A stretch of 47,621 nt of DNA from Candidatus Aquidulcis sp. (GTDB lineage Bacteria; Chloroflexota; Anaerolineae; Anaerolineales; UBA4823), in assembly GCA_020723385.1 (NCBI GenBank), contig DYIZ01000014.1, forward strand, positions 1 through 47,621. Direction: 5' to 3'. The translations under genes and the position numbers were made by a program. Below, piece after piece: positions 33,927-41,623 of this stretch (positions within the stretch are counted from its first letter, which is position 1; each line of letters begins with the position of its first letter). The notes under the pieces are model-generated. The model ran no database searches, was not told the DNA's origin, and was given only the letters and a program-made list of their open reading frames with translations.

Positions 33927-35605
33927 TGCGGTATCACGAACGGTTTGCCCTGCAAGATGCCCTCTGCCGCCACCCGCTGGGTTGTAGAACCCTCCGGGGT
34001 CATTTGCCTCCAGGGGAGGCGTTTCAACACGACAAATCCGGGTTGAACGTGTGGCTCCATAAAGTCGCTAAACGGCAGTTCCGAAATGTACTGGCTGTAA
34101 TACAGGTAGCGCCGGGCGTTGCGGACGAACTCGGTAGGAACGATGATCTTCTCGGCTGACAAAAAGTCATCGGCTTGCTGGCGGTAGGCTGCGGGCGTGG
34201 GGGGCAGGAACACGGTTGGGATCTGGGTGTAGCGCGCGCTCCCGCCGCTCAACACGGCTGCGCCCATCAGCGCCGCCTCCATTCCGATCGTCGAGTTGTA
34301 CACCATCACGAACTTCGAGCGCTGGATCAGCTCGTAGGAGCTGATGAATTCGTTGGACGGCACGAAGATCACATTGGGCAGGTCACTCACCCGGCTGCGG
34401 GCGGCCCATTCGGCCACGCTCTCGCGGCTGGCTTTGCCCACACGCTGCTCGTCGGGATGGGCGCGGATGACGAAGAGCGTCTCCGGGTGGCGGCGGGCGA
34501 TGTCGAGAACAGCGTCGAGCCAAGCGAACATGGTATCGAAAACCACGTTGGCGTGAATCTGGCTGGTGTCGAAGATGACGTTGGAAAAGACGGGGACGAT
34601 CTGGTGAAACTGGGCAGCGCGCTGCAAGAACGATTCATCCAGCCCCTTCATATCCGGCCAGAAGCGGATGCCGGCCATGCTGAATTTGCCCTGGAAACGG
34701 GTTTCCAGGTACTCGTCGAGGCGGGCATCCTGCTCGGGAGTCAGCTCGAAATCGGCGGGGATCTGCACCGGGTAGGCGGTCGGATCGCCGTCGGTGAAGA
34801 AGGCCGAGAAGGGGGTGTGGCCCACCTCGTGGGCAACGACGCGAATGCCGCGCTGCCGCGCCAGCCAGCGGGCGGTGGCCTCCGGGTACATCACACCATT
34901 GAAAATCACCAAGGCCTGCGGGTCCACAGTATCGAGAAAAGCAGTGAACTCACGGGCGAGGTGATATGCGCTGAGAATGTATTCGCGGAAGAGGAAGCGG
35001 GTAGGTTCGTCATCGAGCAGGTGGTGGCGGCGCAGGGTCCAGCGTAGAGAGGGGAGGACGAGGGGGCCGAGTGGCAAGTGGCAGGTGGCAGGTGGCAGGT
35101 GATTAGTTTGAGGCTGCGAGGATGGATGAATTTCAGGACCCAGGGGGTACTCGAAACAGGAGAGTTCCTCGATCCCGAGGGTTTGAATGGCAGCAGATAG
35201 GGCGGCGTCACGCTGGAAGGTGTACCAAAGGGTTGGCGCATCGGAGAAGAGGAACTCGGAAGTGGCGATGCAGGCCTTGCATGGCGGCGGGGCAGTGGGG
35301 TTGCCCGTCTCGAAGGCTTGCGCGCTGGCCAGCACGCAGCGGCTGAGACCGGCTTTGCAAGCGAAATGCACCACCGGCGTCCCGGCGAACTGCACGGCCA
35401 CCCCCGCCAGCAGTGAAAAGGCGGCATTCTGGCTGATGCCCGAAAGGCGAGTAGTGGTGTTGAAGAATGCAACCGGTCGCTGACCAGGCTGGATTTTGGC
35501 GTGGGCGGCCAACTGCCGCCCGATGTAGGCAATATTACGCCTGTTCTGCCAGTCCTGCCATTCGCGCCGGGTGCGGCGTTGTAGACGAGGGATCAGATTT
35601 TGCAA
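33923..35605 (-). CDS. Capsule-type polysaccharide glycosyltransferase (GT-B-like)
   Basis: 560 aa. No ATG is available near the start: TTG 35605 (LQNLIPRLQRR) follows an in-frame stop closely. The second half carries HEVGHTPFSAFF, RRHPETLFVIRAHPDE and YNSTIGMEAALMGAAVLSGG, the pattern of capsular polysaccharide synthesis/export proteins (KpsC-like, PF05159-type). Residues about 165-178 (QTNHLPPATCHLPL) are encoded by GTGGCAG heptamers and interrupt the protein in frame. It may add KDO-like or nonulosonic residues, an inference from the adjacent neuB-type gene. Confidence 0.75.
   Translation of the reverse strand: MQNLIPRLQRRTRREWQDWQNRRNIAYIGRQLAAHAKIQPGQRPVAFFNTTTRLSGISQNAAFSLLAGVAVQFAGTPVVHFACKAGLSRCVLASAQAFETGNPTAPPPCKACIATSEFLFSDAPTLWYTFQRDAALSAAIQTLGIEELSCFEYPLGPEIHPSSQPQTNHLPPATCHLPLGPLVLPSLRWTLRRHHLLDDEPTRFLFREYILSAYHLAREFTAFLDTVDPQALVIFNGVMYPEATARWLARQRGIRVVAHEVGHTPFSAFFTDGDPTAYPVQIPADFELTPEQDARLDEYLETRFQGKFSMAGIRFWPDMKGLDESFLQRAAQFHQIVPVFSNVIFDTSQIHANVVFDTMFAWLDAVLDIARRHPETLFVIRAHPDEQRVGKASRESVAEWAARSRVSDLPNVIFVPSNEFISSYELIQRSKFVMVYNSTIGMEAALMGAAVLSGGSARYTQIPTVFLPPTPAAYRQQADDFLSAEKIIVPTEFVRNARRYLYYSQYISELPFSDFMEPHVQPGFVVLKRLPWRQMTPEGSTTQRVAAEGILQGKPFVIPQ
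35071..35112. repeat. GTGGCAG heptamer tract inside a glycosyltransferase gene
   Basis: GTGGCAA, GTGGCAG, GTGGCAG, GTGGCAG, GTGATTA, GTTTGAG: six 7-bp units (42 bp = 14 codons) in frame. Same family as 16958-17024, and both encode the peptide LPPATC/LQPATC-NLP or -HLP type. Confidence 0.85.
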
Positions 35606-35648
35606 TGCAGGGTCTCGTTAGAATTTGTTCCGATAAATTGTGAAATCT

Positions 35649-35735
35649 AAACACAAAGGGGACGAAGGATTCACAAAGGAAAACAAAGTTCAAAACTTTT
35701 TACCCTTTGTGATACCCTTTGCGCCCTTTGTGTTT
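35649..35735. repeat. CACRAAGGN nonamer palindrome, copy 2
   Basis: The left arm 35649-35679 (AAACACAAAGGGGACGAAGG and following CACAAAGG) and the right arm 35703-35735 (CCCTTTGTG...CCCTTTGCG...CCCTTTGTGTTT) form an imperfect ~31-bp stem. It fills the gap between the capsule-type gene and the neuB-type gene and begins 7 bp past the latter's stop codon. Confidence 0.8.
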
Positions 35736-35741
35736 ATTTTT

Positions 35742-36626
35742 TCATTCATCCCCTTCTTGCACGCGGCGCAGCTTGCGCATCGAGGGCAACTCGCTTTCGT
35801 AAACGCGCTTCACGCCGTCGCCGAGCGACTCTTCGGTGACGCGCACGTATTTGACCAGCCGCTCGAAGCCGCTCGGTTCGACCGAGGCTGCCTGGTCGCC
35901 GCCCCACAGCGCCCGGTCGAGGGTGATGTGCCGCTCGACCATGCACGCCCCCAGGGCCACCGCTACCGCCGACGGCACCAGACCCACTTCGTGGCCCGAA
36001 TACCCCACCGGGCAGGAAAATTCCGCCCGCAGGGTTTCGATCATCTTCAAGTTGAGTTCTTCGGGATCGCAGGGGTAGGTGCTGGTGGCGTGGGTGATGA
36101 CCAGGTTTTCTTCGCCGACAACCTTCACCGCAGCGCGGATTTGATCCATGCTGGACATGCCTGTCGAGAGGATCAGCGGGCGGCCAGTCTTGCGCAGGTG
36201 GCGCAGCAGGCTGTGATCGGTGAGCGAGGCGGAGGGGACCTTGTAGCACACCGGGTCGAACGGCTCCAGGAAATCCACCGATGGCTCGTCCCATACTGAG
36301 GCAAACCAGGTGATGCCCTTTTCTTTGCAGAAGCGGTCTATCTCGCGGTATTCTACCTCGCCAAACTCGACTTTGTTGCGGTATTCGAGATAGGTGATGT
36401 AGCCCCAGGGAGTCTCACGCATGACATTGCGCTGTTCAGGAGGCACGCACAACTCAGGGGTACGCTTCTGGAATTTGACGGCGTCCACCCCGGCGTGGAT
36501 GGCAGATTGGATCATCTGCTTCGCCATGTCGAGGCTGCCATTGTGGTTGATGCCAATCTCGGCGACGATGTAGGCCGGGTGGCCGTCGCCAAGCATACGG
36601 TTGCCAAGTTTGATTTCGCGGGTCAC
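35742..36626 (-). CDS. NeuB-family nonulosonic acid (sialic/KDN-type) synthase lacking the SAF domain
   Basis: 294 aa from GTG 36626, supported by AAGGAG six bases upstream. The TIM-barrel NeuB signature is clear: YIVAEIGINHNGS (19-31), DAVKFQKRTPE, YKVPSAS, LILSTGMSS, and VGYSGHEVG. The catalytic loop reads WGGDQAAS (241-248) where typical NeuB has GPDHKAS. The protein ends just after the barrel; the ~60-residue C-terminal antifreeze/SAF domain of canonical NeuB (about 345 aa) is absent. It would condense phosphoenolpyruvate with a mannose- or ManNAc-type sugar or its 6-phosphate. With the fusion at 37386 it forms the core of a nonulosonic acid pathway. Confidence 0.88.
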   Translation of the reverse strand: MTREIKLGNRMLGDGHPAYIVAEIGINHNGSLDMAKQMIQSAIHAGVDAVKFQKRTPELCVPPEQRNVMRETPWGYITYLEYRNKVEFGEVEYREIDRFCKEKGITWFASVWDEPSVDFLEPFDPVCYKVPSASLTDHSLLRHLRKTGRPLILSTGMSSMDQIRAAVKVVGEENLVITHATSTYPCDPEELNLKMIETLRAEFSCPVGYSGHEVGLVPSAVAVALGACMVERHITLDRALWGGDQAASVEPSGFERLVKYVRVTEESLGDGVKRVYESELPSMRKLRRVQEGDE

Positions 36627-36659
36627 GTTTTGCTCCTTGTTGATAAATTGGTTGGCTCC

Positions 36660-37043
36660 CTATGGAGCCACGACCATATAAACGGCGAATGCCAATGCAA
36701 GAATAAGACACACGACTCCCGACAGTAAGTTCATAACGCCCAAAAGTTTCATTCTGCCTGGTCGCTGATAGCGTTCTTCCCATCGCCGCGCCGCTTCTGG
36801 CCGCCCGATGGCCCTAAAAAACCATAAATTCAGACCCTCTTGCGGATAAATTACCATCTCTTCGTGGAAAACTATCAGCCATCCTAAACGAATGGTGATA
36901 ACACTCAAGGCGATGAGAGGCGCGAGTGAAATCCAGAAAAACACAGATTGTACCGTTACCTGGCTATAAGACGAGATAATCGCCAAAACCGCCCAGACCA
37001 GGGCGAGGAAGAATTGAATTTTCGCCAGCGGGTGAGTTTTCAT
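36660..37043 (-). CDS. Unknown small two- to four-helix membrane protein
   Basis: 127 aa from ATG 37043, with GGGAG five bases upstream; the open frame to 37184 includes repeat sequence and is not used. Hydrophobic segments: IQFFLALVWAVLAIISSY, FFWISLAPLIALSVITI, and LLSGVVCLILALAFAVYMVV at the C-terminus. Family not recognised. It is more AT-rich than its neighbours and is flanked upstream by 340 bp of repeats. It separates neuB from the cytidylyltransferase fusion gene. Confidence 0.7.
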   Translation of the reverse strand: MKTHPLAKIQFFLALVWAVLAIISSYSQVTVQSVFFWISLAPLIALSVITIRLGWLIVFHEEMVIYPQEGLNLWFFRAIGRPEAARRWEERYQRPGRMKLLGVMNLLSGVVCLILALAFAVYMVVAP

Positions 37044-37111
37044 AAACTCCCTTTCCAAACAATGGGCGGATAAATGCATTGGTTCGTAGTTTATTGCCCA
37101 TTGCTGCCAAT

Positions 37112-37263
37112 TGTCATTCCGATTGAAACGAGGAATCCCTATGACATCTGCCCGTTCGATCCTGCATAGGCACAAATTCAGCAACGTATTCAGGGATTTC
37201 TCGCCGTCGCCGCAATGCTTTGAGTCTAATCAACAGTATCGAGGGCGACAGCTCGAAATGACA
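37112..37263. repeat. TGTCATTCCG...CGAAATGACA palindrome with nested stem
   Basis: The left arm TGTCATTCCG...AGGAATCCCT (37112-37140) is complementary to AGGGATTTC...TCGAAATGACA (37192-37200 and 37253-37263). The right arm is interrupted by a segment with its own ends GTCGCC/GGCGAC (about 37206 and 37245). The outer words match a dispersed repeat widespread in bacterial genomes that I know as the TGTCATTC...GAATC family. Confidence 0.7.
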
Positions 37264-37306
37264 TGCTTTTTGAAAACGCAGGGCTATTCTTTTACAACCT
37301 CTACCC

Positions 37307-37361
37307 GTAGTCTAGCCCATTGTGAGCGGCAGCGATAAACGGGCACGAGGCCCTAAACTAC
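37307..37361. repeat. GTAG...CTAC imperfect palindrome, copy 3
   Basis: A 55-bp imperfect palindrome starting GTAG and ending CTAC, with inner words TAGCCCATTGTGAGCG and CGGGCACGAGGCCCTAAA. Its reverse complement aligns with copy 1 at 10126-10176. It lies 24 bp upstream (in coordinates) of the fusion gene's stop codon. Confidence 0.75.
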
Positions 37362-37385
37362 AGATATTCCAGAAAGATTCTGCTG

Positions 37386-38642
37386 CTACGAATTAGCCAG
37401 CAACAAATCACACAACTCCCTCACCGCCCCCTGCCCGCCGGGTTTCGACAGAACCAGGTCGGCTTGCGCTTTGGCGGCGGGGTGCGCGTCGGCGACGACG
37501 ACGGCGCAGCCCACCAGCGGGAAACAGGGCAGATCGTTGACATCGTTGCCGAGATACACCACCCGGGCAGGATCCACACCCCGCTCGTCGAGCAAGCCCC
37601 GCAGGGCAGCGGCCTTGTCGGCGATGCCTTGCAAAACAGGAAGCTTCAACTTTTGGCAGCGGGCCGACACCACCGGATTCGGCTCGGTCGAGAGCACCGC
37701 CATCTCGATGCCGGCCTTGCGCAGCAGGCTGATGCCCATCCCATCGGAGCGGCTGACCATCACACTTTCGCGGCCGTCCTGGTCTACCCAGGCGTGGTTG
37801 TCCGTCATCACGCCGTCGAAGTCAAAAATGACGAGAGATACTTTTTGGGGGAGGGGACGCTTTCCCCTATCCCCTATCCCCTCTCTCGAAGGAATAGGGG
37901 ATAGGGGATTAGGGGAGGGTGTCACCATCGGCATGTCGCCCTGGGCGATGAGCCATTCAGCGCGCAGCCAGTCGTTGCGGGTGTCAATGTCAATCGTGTA
38001 TTTCGGGTCAATCACCAGCGGCAGGATCACGTCGCCGCTGAGCGAGTGTTTTTGGTAAATCGTGCTGACGCGGATGGCGTCAATGTGGCCGGTTTGCCAA
38101 TAGGTGGGCGGGAGGGCCTGGCGGGGAGCGTTGTACGGCTCGGCCAAGCCAGGCACAGGGAGCAAGGGGGTCATGCGCCCATCGGCGCCGATGCGCCACA
38201 TCTTGTGAGGGTTCTGCCCGGAGGGCACCACGCCGCGCACGCTGTCAGCTTCAGGATGATCGAGCAGGAGCTGTACGGCGCTGTCCACGCAGTCCGGCGG
38301 GCGGACGGGCGAAGTGGGGCGCAATTGTATCACGATCTCGGGGCGATAGCCTTCGTGCTCGGCCAGCCAGCCCAGGGCATGCTCGAATACCGGCAGGTCG
38401 GTGGTGTTGTCCTGGGCGAACTCAGCCGGGCGCAAGAAGGGCGTCTCAGCCCCATAGCGGCGGGCTACGGCAGCGATTTCATCGTCATCGGTCGAAACGA
38501 TGGTGCGGGTGACGAGCCTGGATTGCACTCCGGCGGCGATGCTGTACGCAAGCAGGGGATGCCCGGCAAAGGGCAGGATGTTCTTGCGGGGGATGGATTT
38601 CGATCCGCCGCGGGCGGGGATAAGAGCTAACACTTCGGGCAT
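37386..38642 (-). CDS. Acylneuraminate cytidylyltransferase fused to KdsC-like HAD phosphatase
   Basis: 418 aa. Residues 1-~238 are a CMP-nonulosonic acid synthetase: LALIPARGGSKSIPRKN (NeuA signature), IVSTDDDEIA, QLRPTSPVRPP and IDIDTRNDW. Residues ~262-418 are a HAD phosphatase of the KdsC/YrbI type: FDFDGVMTDN (nucleophile Asp), LSTEPN, and YLGNDVNDLPC with the metal-binding Asp residues. The joint, about 242-260 (SPNPLSPIPSREGIGDRG), is encoded by CCCCTAT heptamers. Such a fusion would dephosphorylate a nonulosonic acid 9-phosphate and activate it with CTP. It stands 4 bp after the lipoprotein gene and upstream of neuB. Confidence 0.9.
   Translation of the reverse strand: MPEVLALIPARGGSKSIPRKNILPFAGHPLLAYSIAAGVQSRLVTRTIVSTDDDEIAAVARRYGAETPFLRPAEFAQDNTTDLPVFEHALGWLAEHEGYRPEIVIQLRPTSPVRPPDCVDSAVQLLLDHPEADSVRGVVPSGQNPHKMWRIGADGRMTPLLPVPGLAEPYNAPRQALPPTYWQTGHIDAIRVSTIYQKHSLSGDVILPLVIDPKYTIDIDTRNDWLRAEWLIAQGDMPMVTPSPNPLSPIPSREGIGDRGKRPLPQKVSLVIFDFDGVMTDNHAWVDQDGRESVMVSRSDGMGISLLRKAGIEMAVLSTEPNPVVSARCQKLKLPVLQGIADKAAALRGLLDERGVDPARVVYLGNDVNDLPCFPLVGCAVVVADAHPAAKAQADLVLSKPGGQGAVRELCDLLLANS
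37864..37915. repeat. CCCCTAT heptamers with inverted ATAGGGG arm at a domain joint
   Basis: CCCCTAT, CCCCTAT, CCCCTCT (37864-37884), a nine-base centre, then ATAGGGG, ATAGGGG, ATTAGGGG (37894-37915). The halves are complementary, giving a hairpin of ~20 bp. It lies in frame exactly between the cytidylyltransferase and phosphatase domains. Confidence 0.85.
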
Positions 38643-38645
38643 TTT

Positions 38646-40124
38646 CTATTTTTCCTCGGTTGCCATCCATTGGATAATTTCAGCTTCGGAGGGCAGGTCA
38701 ATTTGAGAGATTTGCCAGGTTTCGGTGTCAATCAGGTAATTGACATTGCCTTCCGGCATTTCGATTGAGGAGATAATCATATACCGCCCATCCGGGCTCC
38801 ATAACAACTGATCTCGGCCAAGCTCAGTCCAAATAATGACGTTTTCGCGCATCCAGGTCCAATTTACTTTTGCATTGTTGAACCAATCGCGGTCCGAAGG
38901 GCCAACATCAAAACTAATTTCATGGGTTTCTGACTCATCTGAAATACGCATAAAGAAAGCAAAAGGCTGCCCTACGAAACGGTCAAAGGCCAGATGCACA
39001 AACCATTCTCCATTTGGACTGATATATGGAACTTCAGTGAGTTCTGTTGCACTTGATCCATCAATGTCCAATAGCCAATGAATATCACGTGAGTAATTGT
39101 CGAGAATTATTTGCTGTTCATCGGGCAGCCAGTACAGATTGCTTCCGGCATCGTATCCCCCACTCGCAAAGGGGTAGAGAAAAGTCGAGGTGTGACTCCG
39201 GGTATCGAAAATCCCTACGCCGCTGACTTCTTCGTCATTCAAAACTCCAGAAACCGTCCAGGCAAGTAACCGACCGCTAGAAGACCAGGCAGGATGAGAT
39301 AAATAAACTCTTGTCATCTCAGGGAAGCCATAACTTTTTAGATTAAGCTGTTTAGAATCAATTCCCCATTCATAAATCCACGGCTCACCTGCCTGGCTGA
39401 ATGCAAGCGTATTGCCATCTGGAGAAAGAGCAAATGCATTATCCCAGTGTGGTTGATCCCCAATGACATGCTGGAGCTTCCCATCAAAGCTAAAAATGGC
39501 TGGCATACCCTCACAGTGCATACCACCGGCCTCGTCTATTGGCTCGACAGTGGCAATAATCGCATCCAACCTTGCCTTCCACCAACTTAAGCCGCAAATA
39601 AAATATTCTTCGCCCGGGTCGAGTTTCACCCGGTTATTGGTTTCGGTTTCGGTAATCCAAAATTCTCTTTCGGTCATAGTATCCACGAAGCTGATGAAAT
39701 GCTTGTAATCTGGCGATGGAAATAGGTTTTCCTCCATCGAAACTTCGTAGATCAATTCAGGCTCCCCGTTGGAAGCGACTCGCCAAAATCCCTCTTGGTC
39801 ACGATAAACCAGTCCTACAGGAGGCATCACAAGCGGCGGCAGGATTGGGGTAATAGTGGGTATGAGAGTTCGCGTAGGGATTGATGTAGATCGTAACGTG
39901 GAAGTAGGGAAACGAGTCACCCATGAGGTGCGAGAGGGCGTTGGTGAAACTGTAGGCGATATAGATGGCGTGGCTGTGATAGGCTGGCGCGTCGAAGTCA
40001 GCGTAGGCGTGCCGGATGGGGTAATCGCGCCTCCAGCACAACTGACAAGCGACAAGCCGAACAGGCAAATCCATATCGCAAGCTTGAAACGACTCAGGCC
40101 ACGAGGCAATGACAGTGATTTCAT
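38646..40124 (-). CDS. Lipoprotein with TolB/WD40-like beta-propeller
   Basis: 492 aa from ATG 40124, overlapping the upstream stop (ATGA); the open frame to 40391 is out-of-frame shadow. The signal peptide ends in LFGLSLVSC, a lipobox with Cys at about 22. A Thr/Ser/Pro-rich spacer (about 25-95, e.g. TPSISPTVSPTPSRTS) follows. The rest is a beta-propeller with repeats such as FALSPDGNTLAFSQ, PAWSSSGRLLAW and LLWSPDGRYMIIS. Part of the gene is strongly AT-rich (19 of 60 G+C at 39301-39360), unlike its neighbours, suggesting a different history. Role unknown; exported and surface-anchored. Confidence 0.82.
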   Translation of the reverse strand: MKSLSLPRGLSRFKLAIWICLFGLSLVSCAGGAITPSGTPTLTSTRQPITATPSISPTVSPTPSRTSWVTRFPTSTLRSTSIPTRTLIPTITPILPPLVMPPVGLVYRDQEGFWRVASNGEPELIYEVSMEENLFPSPDYKHFISFVDTMTEREFWITETETNNRVKLDPGEEYFICGLSWWKARLDAIIATVEPIDEAGGMHCEGMPAIFSFDGKLQHVIGDQPHWDNAFALSPDGNTLAFSQAGEPWIYEWGIDSKQLNLKSYGFPEMTRVYLSHPAWSSSGRLLAWTVSGVLNDEEVSGVGIFDTRSHTSTFLYPFASGGYDAGSNLYWLPDEQQIILDNYSRDIHWLLDIDGSSATELTEVPYISPNGEWFVHLAFDRFVGQPFAFFMRISDESETHEISFDVGPSDRDWFNNAKVNWTWMRENVIIWTELGRDQLLWSPDGRYMIISSIEMPEGNVNYLIDTETWQISQIDLPSEAEIIQWMATEEK

Positions 40125-40729
40125 TGGATCAACGAGATTCTCGTAATTTCCTCGAACGTGTCTGGCCCTTTTACCCGTGAAAAAATCACCTGATCCACCG
40201 TGAACAGATAGTGCGGGAAAGAAACCTTCGACAGCAGAAAATCCAGCATGGTGGGCGGGATGTCTTCCAGTGCGGTGACGAGGGTGGATACCCATCCCGG
40301 CGGGTAGAGGCATTGCAGCTCGGCTGCCTCCAACGCCTGCTCCATGCGCTCGACGAACAGCCGCAGGGCCGGGTTGATCTCGATGCGCCATTTGAGCAGA
40401 TTGAATTCGCGAAAATCCGAGTACATTGGAACAAAACCGGTTGCGACGATCGGAAACGGGTGAATGTTCGCCAACACCAGTCCGAGGTTGTCAACGAAAG
40501 CCCACAGCACCTCATCGTTGCAAACTTCGAAGCGGTGGCTGGTGAGGTGAACGGGCGTGACGATGCGCCCACCCAGCATAGTTTGCAGCTCAGTCTGCCG
40601 GGCGGACAGGCTGTCAGCGTCGTCCGAATCCGACGAGCACAACAGCAGGCAGATGTCATGCTCGCGGGTCGGGCGCAGGGCTTTGAGCGTGCTGGGACGC
40701 TGGTAGCGGGCGTGAGCGGGCGTCACCAT
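40121..40729 (-). CDS. Unknown protein, possibly 2H phosphoesterase-like
   Basis: 202 aa from ATG 40729; GTG 40726 (4-bp overlap) is an alternative. It contains ICLLLCSSDSDDADSL, then GGRIVTPVHLTSHRFE (HxT at about 61-63) and, ~85 residues later, PPGWVSTLVTALEDI. This spacing and the HLT motif recall the 2H phosphoesterase/2'-5' RNA ligase fold, but the second His-x-Thr is degenerate (STLVT). I would not assign catalysis. It lies between an SDR and a lipoprotein gene in the nonulosonic-acid segment and overlaps both. Confidence 0.65.
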   Translation of the reverse strand: MVTPAHARYQRPSTLKALRPTREHDICLLLCSSDSDDADSLSARQTELQTMLGGRIVTPVHLTSHRFEVCNDEVLWAFVDNLGLVLANIHPFPIVATGFVPMYSDFREFNLLKWRIEINPALRLFVERMEQALEAAELQCLYPPGWVSTLVTALEDIPPTMLDFLLSKVSFPHYLFTVDQVIFSRVKGPDTFEEITRISLIQ

Positions 40730-41556
40730 GCCGTCCACCCGCCGTCCACCACCACGTTATTGCCGGTCATGTAGGATGATGCGTCCGAGGCCAGGAAGAG
40801 CAGTGCGCCGTTCATCTCGGTTTTGTCGGCCATGCGGCCCATCACCGTGCGAGCCGAATAGGCTTTGAGAAAGACTTCATCATGGTTATTGAACACGCCG
40901 CCGGGCGTCAGGGCGTTCACACGGATGTCAGTGCCGGCGTAATACGTTGCCAGGTATTTCGTCATCCCAAGCACACCGGCTTTGGTCACCGTGTAATAGA
41001 CCGGTTTGAACATGGTTTGCTTGCCATCCCGCTGGTACAATCGTTGGTCGGGGCCGCCCAGCCCGTAGGTGGAGCAAATGTTGATGATCGAGCCTTTCTT
41101 TTGCTCGATCATCGGCCTGACCGCCGCCTGGCAGCACAGGAACATGCCGGTCAGGTTCACGTCGAGGGCGGCTTTCCAGGCGTCGAGCGGGTAGTCTTCG
41201 AATGCGCCGAGCGGGGTGCTGCGGGCCGCCAGGGCAGCCGGATCGAACTTGGGGTCGAGGGCGGCGCTGTTGACCAGGATGTCCAGGCGGCCAAAGGCTT
41301 CCAGGGCGGCGGCGACCATCCGGTTGACCGAATCCTTGTCGGTCACGTCGGTCTGCACTCCCAGGGCAGGATAGCCCGCCTGGGAGAGCGACTCAGCCAC
41401 CGAGGCCGCGGCCTCACGGTTGACGTCCACCACCACGACGGAAGCGCCCGCCTCCGCCAGCGTCCGGCAAAATTCCTTGCCCAGCAGCCCGGCCCCGCCG
41501 GTGACAACACCCACGCGGCCGGTGAGATCGAATTTCTTGAAAATTTTATCTGTCAT
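40723..41556 (-). CDS. Short-chain dehydrogenase/reductase (PtmA-like)
   Basis: 277 aa. N-terminal KKFDLTGRVGVVTGGAGLLG with the cofactor loop, VVVVDVNRE, NSAALDPKF, INICSTYG with catalytic Ser, and VYYTVTKAGVLG with catalytic Tyr and Lys. The GGAGLLGKEF start and a longer insertion after the NSA motif resemble PtmA, an SDR of legionaminic-acid flagellin glycosylation loci. The nearby Gfo/Idh gene would match PtmF. This pathway assignment is an inference from neighbours and general similarity. It is divergent from the plus-strand gene at 41624. Confidence 0.85.
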   Translation of the reverse strand: MTDKIFKKFDLTGRVGVVTGGAGLLGKEFCRTLAEAGASVVVVDVNREAAASVAESLSQAGYPALGVQTDVTDKDSVNRMVAAALEAFGRLDILVNSAALDPKFDPAALAARSTPLGAFEDYPLDAWKAALDVNLTGMFLCCQAAVRPMIEQKKGSIINICSTYGLGGPDQRLYQRDGKQTMFKPVYYTVTKAGVLGMTKYLATYYAGTDIRVNALTPGGVFNNHDEVFLKAYSARTVMGRMADKTEMNGALLFLASDASSYMTGNNVVVDGGWTAW

Positions 41557-41582
41557 CTTTCAACTCGCTATCTGGATTGTGT

Positions 41583-41591
41583 TGTTATAAT
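41583..41591 (+). promoter_or_regulatory. Extended -10 promoter candidate
   Basis: TGT-TATAAT at 41583-41591 is a consensus extended -10, with the ATG of the membrane glycosyltransferase 33 bp downstream and GAAGAG as a weak ribosome binding site. No good -35 is seen. The divergent SDR gene starts 27 bp to the left, so the 67-bp gap must serve both genes. Confidence 0.5.
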
Positions 41592-41623
41592 ATCGGTTCG
41601 ATACTTTTCCGAAGAGACCAATT

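Larger units (their letters stand above)
37044..37385. other. Intergenic region, largely palindromic repeats
   Basis: This 342-bp gap holds no convincing gene. It contains an inverted repeat CAATGGGC/GCCCATTG (37060-37067 and 37096-37103) in front of the small membrane gene, a TGTCATTCC-type palindrome (37112-37263) and a GTAG-type palindrome (37307-37361). No clear promoter was found in it. Confidence 0.7.

Noticed and set aside
34175-35047. Plus-strand open frame of 290 codons opposite the capsule-type gene
   Set aside because: Shadow frame; the minus-strand product has conserved family motifs.
41557-41623. Promoter for the divergent SDR gene
   Set aside because: The reverse strand has TATTAT/TATAAC-like words but no matching -35 at suitable distance, so only the plus-strand extended -10 is listed.
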